Shown here piece by piece: positions 60,661-64,000 of a DNA stretch of 64,000 nucleotides; position 1 is the stretch's first letter, and every line of letters starts with the position of its first letter. Both the position numbers and the translations under genes were made by a program. Source of the stretch: an uncultured Clostridia bacterium (GTDB lineage Bacteria > Bacillota > Clostridia > TANB77 > CAG-508); NCBI GenBank assembly GCA_934120395.1, contig CAKOTZ010000007.1, forward strand, positions 1 through 64,000, read 5' to 3'. Below the pieces are notes generated by a model, which worked only from the letters and a program-made list of their open reading frames with translations, searched no databases and was not told the DNA's origin.

Positions 60661-62091
60661 ATGGGTGCTAAATGCCGGAGTTATATAGACTTAAGAGCTA
60701 TGCACAGTGAGGTAAGTGGTTCGTGTTTCCATCTTACAATTAGATTACCAGACAGAGAAGTTGTTCAGGGAGTAATTGATTGTGGTGTTTTCCAAGAAAA
60801 AAAATATGAAAAGTATAACAATGATGTTTTGTTTAATCCGAAAGAATTAGATTTTGTTGCTATTACCCATAACCACATAGATCATGTCGGCAGGGTACCA
60901 TTTTTAGTTGCTAATGGATACAATAAAGGTATCTATTGTACTAAAGATACAAAAGTTCTAATGAAGTATGCCTTGATGGATAGTCTTAAGACTTTGGGAT
61001 TAAAGGCACGGAAAAATAATACCAAAACATTGTATACTGAGAAAAATGTAGAGGAAACATTAGAATTAGTAACAGGTGTAAGTTTTAACACAACTGTACA
61101 GGTTCATGAAAATGTAAGATTAACATTTTTGGCTAATGGACATTTGCCAGGAGCTGCGATGATTTTATTGCAAGTGGTGTACATGAATGAAATTTATGAG
61201 AATGTATTGTTTACAGGAGATTACAATAGTTATAATTTGTTTTTTAATGTAAATGCCATTCCTAAATGGATTAAAGGACTTCCGCTTACTATTGTTATTG
61301 AGTCAACTTATGGTGCAACAATGGAGAAAAATGATAGAGATACAAAACCTGTGATATTCTATAAGAATATAGTAATGGCAATGCAAAGTGGTAAGAGTGC
61401 TATTATTCCAGCTTTTGCTTTAGGCCGGTCACAAGAAGTATTGTATCATTTGAAATTGTTACAGCAAATGAGATGGCTTGATAGAAAAATTCCAATTTTT
61501 CTAGATGGAAAGTTAGCAATAGAGTATACCAAATTGTTTAAAAATGGTACAATCAATGTTAAACAAAGTATGAGAAATTTTTTGCCAGATAATTTTAGGT
61601 TTGTTAACAAAGAAAAAAGACAGGAGTTGTTGCATTCTGGATACAAAAAAATTATTGTCACAACATCTGGTATGGGAACGTATGGACCAGCAATGACATA
61701 TATTCCATATTTTATTCAGCAACGTAGAGCTTTAATTCATTTTACAGGGTATTGTGCAGAAGGTACTTGGGGAAGAAAATTGAAGGATGCTTTAAGTGAC
61801 AAATTCATAATGCTAGGAGAAGATGAAAGTGGGCTATTAGTGATGAAAAAGGCTGATGTTGAGTATACAACAGAATTTTCAGCACATAGTAAAGCTAACG
61901 ATTTGCTAAAGCTTCTAAGTAAATTTAATAATATTCGAGGAGTAATAGTAAATCATGGTGAAAAGGAAAAAAAGATAATTTTTGCTGAGAAAATTTATAC
62001 AAAAACAGGCATGAAAAATATTGGAATAATTGACCGTGAAACTATGTTTAGAATTGGAGAATACGGCATAGTAAAAACAATAAGCATCTAA
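60661..62091 (+). CDS. MBL-fold beta-CASP RNase-like protein
   Basis: 476 aa from ATG 60661 (AAGGAG 8 bp upstream). Metallo-beta-lactamase motif THNHIDHVGR, then NGHLPGAAM, FTGDYN and ESTYGATMEKNDR; the beta-CASP motifs PAFALGRSQE, TSGMGTYGPA and FSAHSKANDL with NHGEKE complete a CPSF73-like nuclease. It is predicted to process RNA in the cytoplasm. Three in-frame CGG codons occur, including the conserved Arg of GRSQE, so CGG is read as Arg in this gene if it is functional. Codon use differs from neighbouring housekeeping genes. Confidence 0.88.
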   Translation: MGAKCRSYIDLRAMHSEVSGSCFHLTIRLPDREVVQGVIDCGVFQEKKYEKYNNDVLFNPKELDFVAITHNHIDHVGRVPFLVANGYNKGIYCTKDTKVLMKYALMDSLKTLGLKARKNNTKTLYTEKNVEETLELVTGVSFNTTVQVHENVRLTFLANGHLPGAAMILLQVVYMNEIYENVLFTGDYNSYNLFFNVNAIPKWIKGLPLTIVIESTYGATMEKNDRDTKPVIFYKNIVMAMQSGKSAIIPAFALGRSQEVLYHLKLLQQMRWLDRKIPIFLDGKLAIEYTKLFKNGTINVKQSMRNFLPDNFRFVNKEKRQELLHSGYKKIIVTTSGMGTYGPAMTYIPYFIQQRRALIHFTGYCAEGTWGRKLKDALSDKFIMLGEDESGLLVMKKADVEYTTEFSAHSKANDLLKLLSKFNNIRGVIVNHGEKEKKIIFAEKIYTKTGMKNIGIIDRETMFRIGEYGIVKTISI

Positions 62092-62107
62092 GAATACACA
62101 TGCTTCG

Positions 62108-62136
62108 AGTGCTCTCTTATATAAGGGGGCACTTTT
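62108..62136 (+). terminator. Intrinsic terminator
   Basis: A 9-bp stem with G-U pairs (62108-62116 with 62125-62133), then TTTTCTT. Confidence 0.65.
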
Positions 62137-62177
62137 CTTAATTATAAAAAATGGTACATATCAATTGGGAGGAGAAT

Positions 62178-63968
62178 ATGTTTAATATTCAGAAGGAATT
62201 GAAAAAATTGCCAGACAAGTCTGGTGTTTATATCATGAAAGATAAGGACAACAATATTTTATATATTGGAAAGGCAATTTCATTAAAAAAAAGAGTGAAA
62301 CATTATTTTACTAAAAATAATAAAACGAATAGAATTATAAAAATGGTTTCGTTAATTGATCATTTTGAATATATTGTAACAGATAATGAAGCGGAAGCAC
62401 TTATATTGGAGTGCAATTTAATAAAAAAGAATAGACCTAAATTTAATGTTCTTTTAAAGGATGATAAGACATATCCCTATATTAAAATAGATTTACAATC
62501 AGATTATCCAAATGTATTTATTACTAGAAAAATAATTAATGATGGTGCTAAATATTTTGGACCATATGCAAATCCGGGAAGCGCTAAGGAAATGGTTAAT
62601 TTTATTCGTGAGCGTTTTCAAATTAGACAGTGTAAAAATTTTAAATCTACTAAGAGAGCATGTTTAAACTATCATATAAAAAGATGCCCTGCACCTTGTA
62701 TGGGTTATATTTCAAAGGAAGAATATAAAAAACAAATAGAAGATATTATATTACTTTTGGAAGGAAAAACAGAAAGTATTATAAAAAAAATGGAAGAGGA
62801 AATTCAAGTATTATCAAGTAAATTAGAATTTGAGAAAGCAGCAGAACTGAGAGATAGAAAAATTGCAATAGAACGAATATCTGAAAAACAAAAGATGTCA
62901 AATATATCAGAAAACAATATTGATGTTATTGGTTTATACAAAAATGAACTTTCAGTATGCATAGAAGTTTTCTTTATACGTGGTAGCAAAATGATAGGTA
63001 GAGAGCATTATTTTTATGATGATTTAAGAGATGAGGAAAATAAAGAAATTTTATCGGAATTTGTAAAACAATATTATTTTGAAAGTCCACAAATTCCAAG
63101 TAAAATTATGATACAAGAGGAAATACAGGATAAGGATTTAATTGAAGAAGTATTGAGTGAAAAATCAGGACGAAAAGTATTATTGAAACATCCACAAAGG
63201 GGAGAAAAATTACGCCTAGTCGAAATGGCAGAAAAAAATGCAAAAATAACTTTAGAAAATAAAGCAAGAGACAAGACAGATATTTTGCTAGAATTAAAAG
63301 AAAAATTAAAATTAGATAAAATGCCAAGAAAAATTGAAGCATATGATATTTCAAATTTATCAGGTAATTTTATTGTGGCTGCTATGTGTGTATTGCAGGA
63401 TGGAGAAATAAAAAGAAATTTATCAAGAAGATTCAGAATAAAAACTGTTATTGGGCAAGATGATCCTAAGTGTACAGAGGAAGTTGTTTCAAGAAGAATA
63501 AAACATTCAATTGAAAATTCAAAAGGAAGTTTTGGAACTTTGCCAGATATTTTCTTTGCTGATGGTGGAATTACTCAAATACGAGCAATAAAAAAAGCAC
63601 AAGAAAAATATGGATTAAAAATACCTGTGTATGGAATGGTTAAAAATGATAAACATCAAACAAGAGCTTTAATTAATGAAACTAGAGAAGAAATAGAATT
63701 GTCTGAAAATTCAATGAATTTAATTACTGCATTTCAGGATGAAGTTCACAAAACTGCAATTGAATATCATAAAAAGCTTAGAGATAGAGAAATGACTAAA
63801 TCAATTTTAGATATGGTAGATGGTATTGGAGAAAAAAAGAAACAAGAGCTTTTAAGATACTTTGGAAGCGTGGAAAAAATAAAGAATGCAAGTATAGAAG
63901 AAATTTGCAATGTAAAAGGTATTAATGAAGAACTGGCAAAGAAAATATTGGAAACAATAAAAAAATAA
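62178..63968 (+). CDS. uvrC: UvrC, excinuclease ABC subunit C
   Basis: 596 aa from ATG 62178 (GGGAGGAG site); the open frame extends nine codons further without one. N-terminal GIY-YIG nuclease (SGVYIMKDKDNNILYIGKA), Cys-rich RACLNYHIKRCPAPC, a UVR motif around IQVLSSKLEFEKAAELRDR, the RNase H-like C-terminal nuclease (EAYDISNLSG, FFADGGITQI) and two helix-hairpin-helix motifs at the end. It makes both incisions in nucleotide excision repair. No uvrA or uvrB is adjacent in the window. Confidence 0.96.
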   Translation: MFNIQKELKKLPDKSGVYIMKDKDNNILYIGKAISLKKRVKHYFTKNNKTNRIIKMVSLIDHFEYIVTDNEAEALILECNLIKKNRPKFNVLLKDDKTYPYIKIDLQSDYPNVFITRKIINDGAKYFGPYANPGSAKEMVNFIRERFQIRQCKNFKSTKRACLNYHIKRCPAPCMGYISKEEYKKQIEDIILLLEGKTESIIKKMEEEIQVLSSKLEFEKAAELRDRKIAIERISEKQKMSNISENNIDVIGLYKNELSVCIEVFFIRGSKMIGREHYFYDDLRDEENKEILSEFVKQYYFESPQIPSKIMIQEEIQDKDLIEEVLSEKSGRKVLLKHPQRGEKLRLVEMAEKNAKITLENKARDKTDILLELKEKLKLDKMPRKIEAYDISNLSGNFIVAAMCVLQDGEIKRNLSRRFRIKTVIGQDDPKCTEEVVSRRIKHSIENSKGSFGTLPDIFFADGGITQIRAIKKAQEKYGLKIPVYGMVKNDKHQTRALINETREEIELSENSMNLITAFQDEVHKTAIEYHKKLRDREMTKSILDMVDGIGEKKKQELLRYFGSVEKIKNASIEEICNVKGINEELAKKILETIKK

Positions 63969-64000
63969 TTTATTAGCTCGTTTATTACAAAATGATGTCT

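Overview
The window comes from an AT-rich, low-GC, endospore-forming Firmicute of the Clostridia type, probably an uncultured gut anaerobe. The evidence is strong AGGAGG-type ribosome binding sites, AGA-dominated arginine codons, sporulation genes (spoIVFA-spoIVFB, spoIIID, yaaL-bofA), a split transketolase, pyruvate phosphate dikinase, a clostridial FASII operon ending in fabI, and the S10-spc-alpha ribosomal operon.

Layout. 1-5 kb: a pilin-like/SUMF1-fold surface protein, spoIVFA-spoIVFB, another pilin-like protein and a lysophospholipase-like hydrolase. 4.7-7.9 kb (minus): an NrdD-like protein lacking key catalytic parts and a frameshifted M19 dipeptidase. 8-11.6 kb: spoIIID with a type III toxin-antitoxin module inserted behind it, a zinc-ribbon protein, small secreted or membrane proteins, an XRE regulator and tRNA-Ser(CGA). 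11.7-16.4 kb: glmU, membrane proteins, a possible structured RNA and a second pilin/SUMF1 paralogue. 16.5-24.4 kb: split transketolase, ppdK, lepB, a uridine kinase-like protein, an RNHCP protein and a DUF308 protein. 24.5-33.2 kb: fabH-fabD-fabG-fabF-accB-fabZ-accC-accD-accA-fabI, carrying the same 31-bp palindromic element before fabH and before fabG. 33.3-35.1 kb: four small genes of unknown function. 35.2-51.4 kb: rpsJ through rplQ, including secY, adk, map, infA and rpoA but lacking rpmD. 51.5-53.5 kb: CIRCE-groES-groEL. 53.6-64 kb: a secreted protein, nfeD-stomatin, engB, serS, yaaL-bofA, glmS, a beta-CASP nuclease and uvrC.

Main points for a second look. (1) The last 110 bases of the first pilin/SUMF1 gene are strongly depleted in A and GC-rich, as expected of the variable region of a diversity-generating retroelement; no template or reverse transcriptase is in the window. 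(2) Four genes (glmS, bofA, the M19 dipeptidase, spoIIID) each make sense only with a +1 shift exactly at an in-frame CGG codon, and I found no in-frame CGG in the intact housekeeping genes. (3) A CptIN/ToxIN-like type III toxin-antitoxin module (consensus promoter, two 48-bp antitoxin repeats with a compensatory base-pair change, terminator, toxin) is flanked by a 19-bp direct repeat and sits in the former spoIIID terminator. (4) The NrdD-like protein lacks both the thiyl-radical cysteine and the glycyl-radical domain yet has a full open frame. (5) The duplicated FASII element has identical geometry relative to a -10 box at both sites.

Sporulation genes link several loci: SpoIVFA, SpoIVFB and BofA form the pro-sigma-K processing complex, and SpoIIID regulates mother-cell genes. 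All calls come from reading the sequence; no database search was run.
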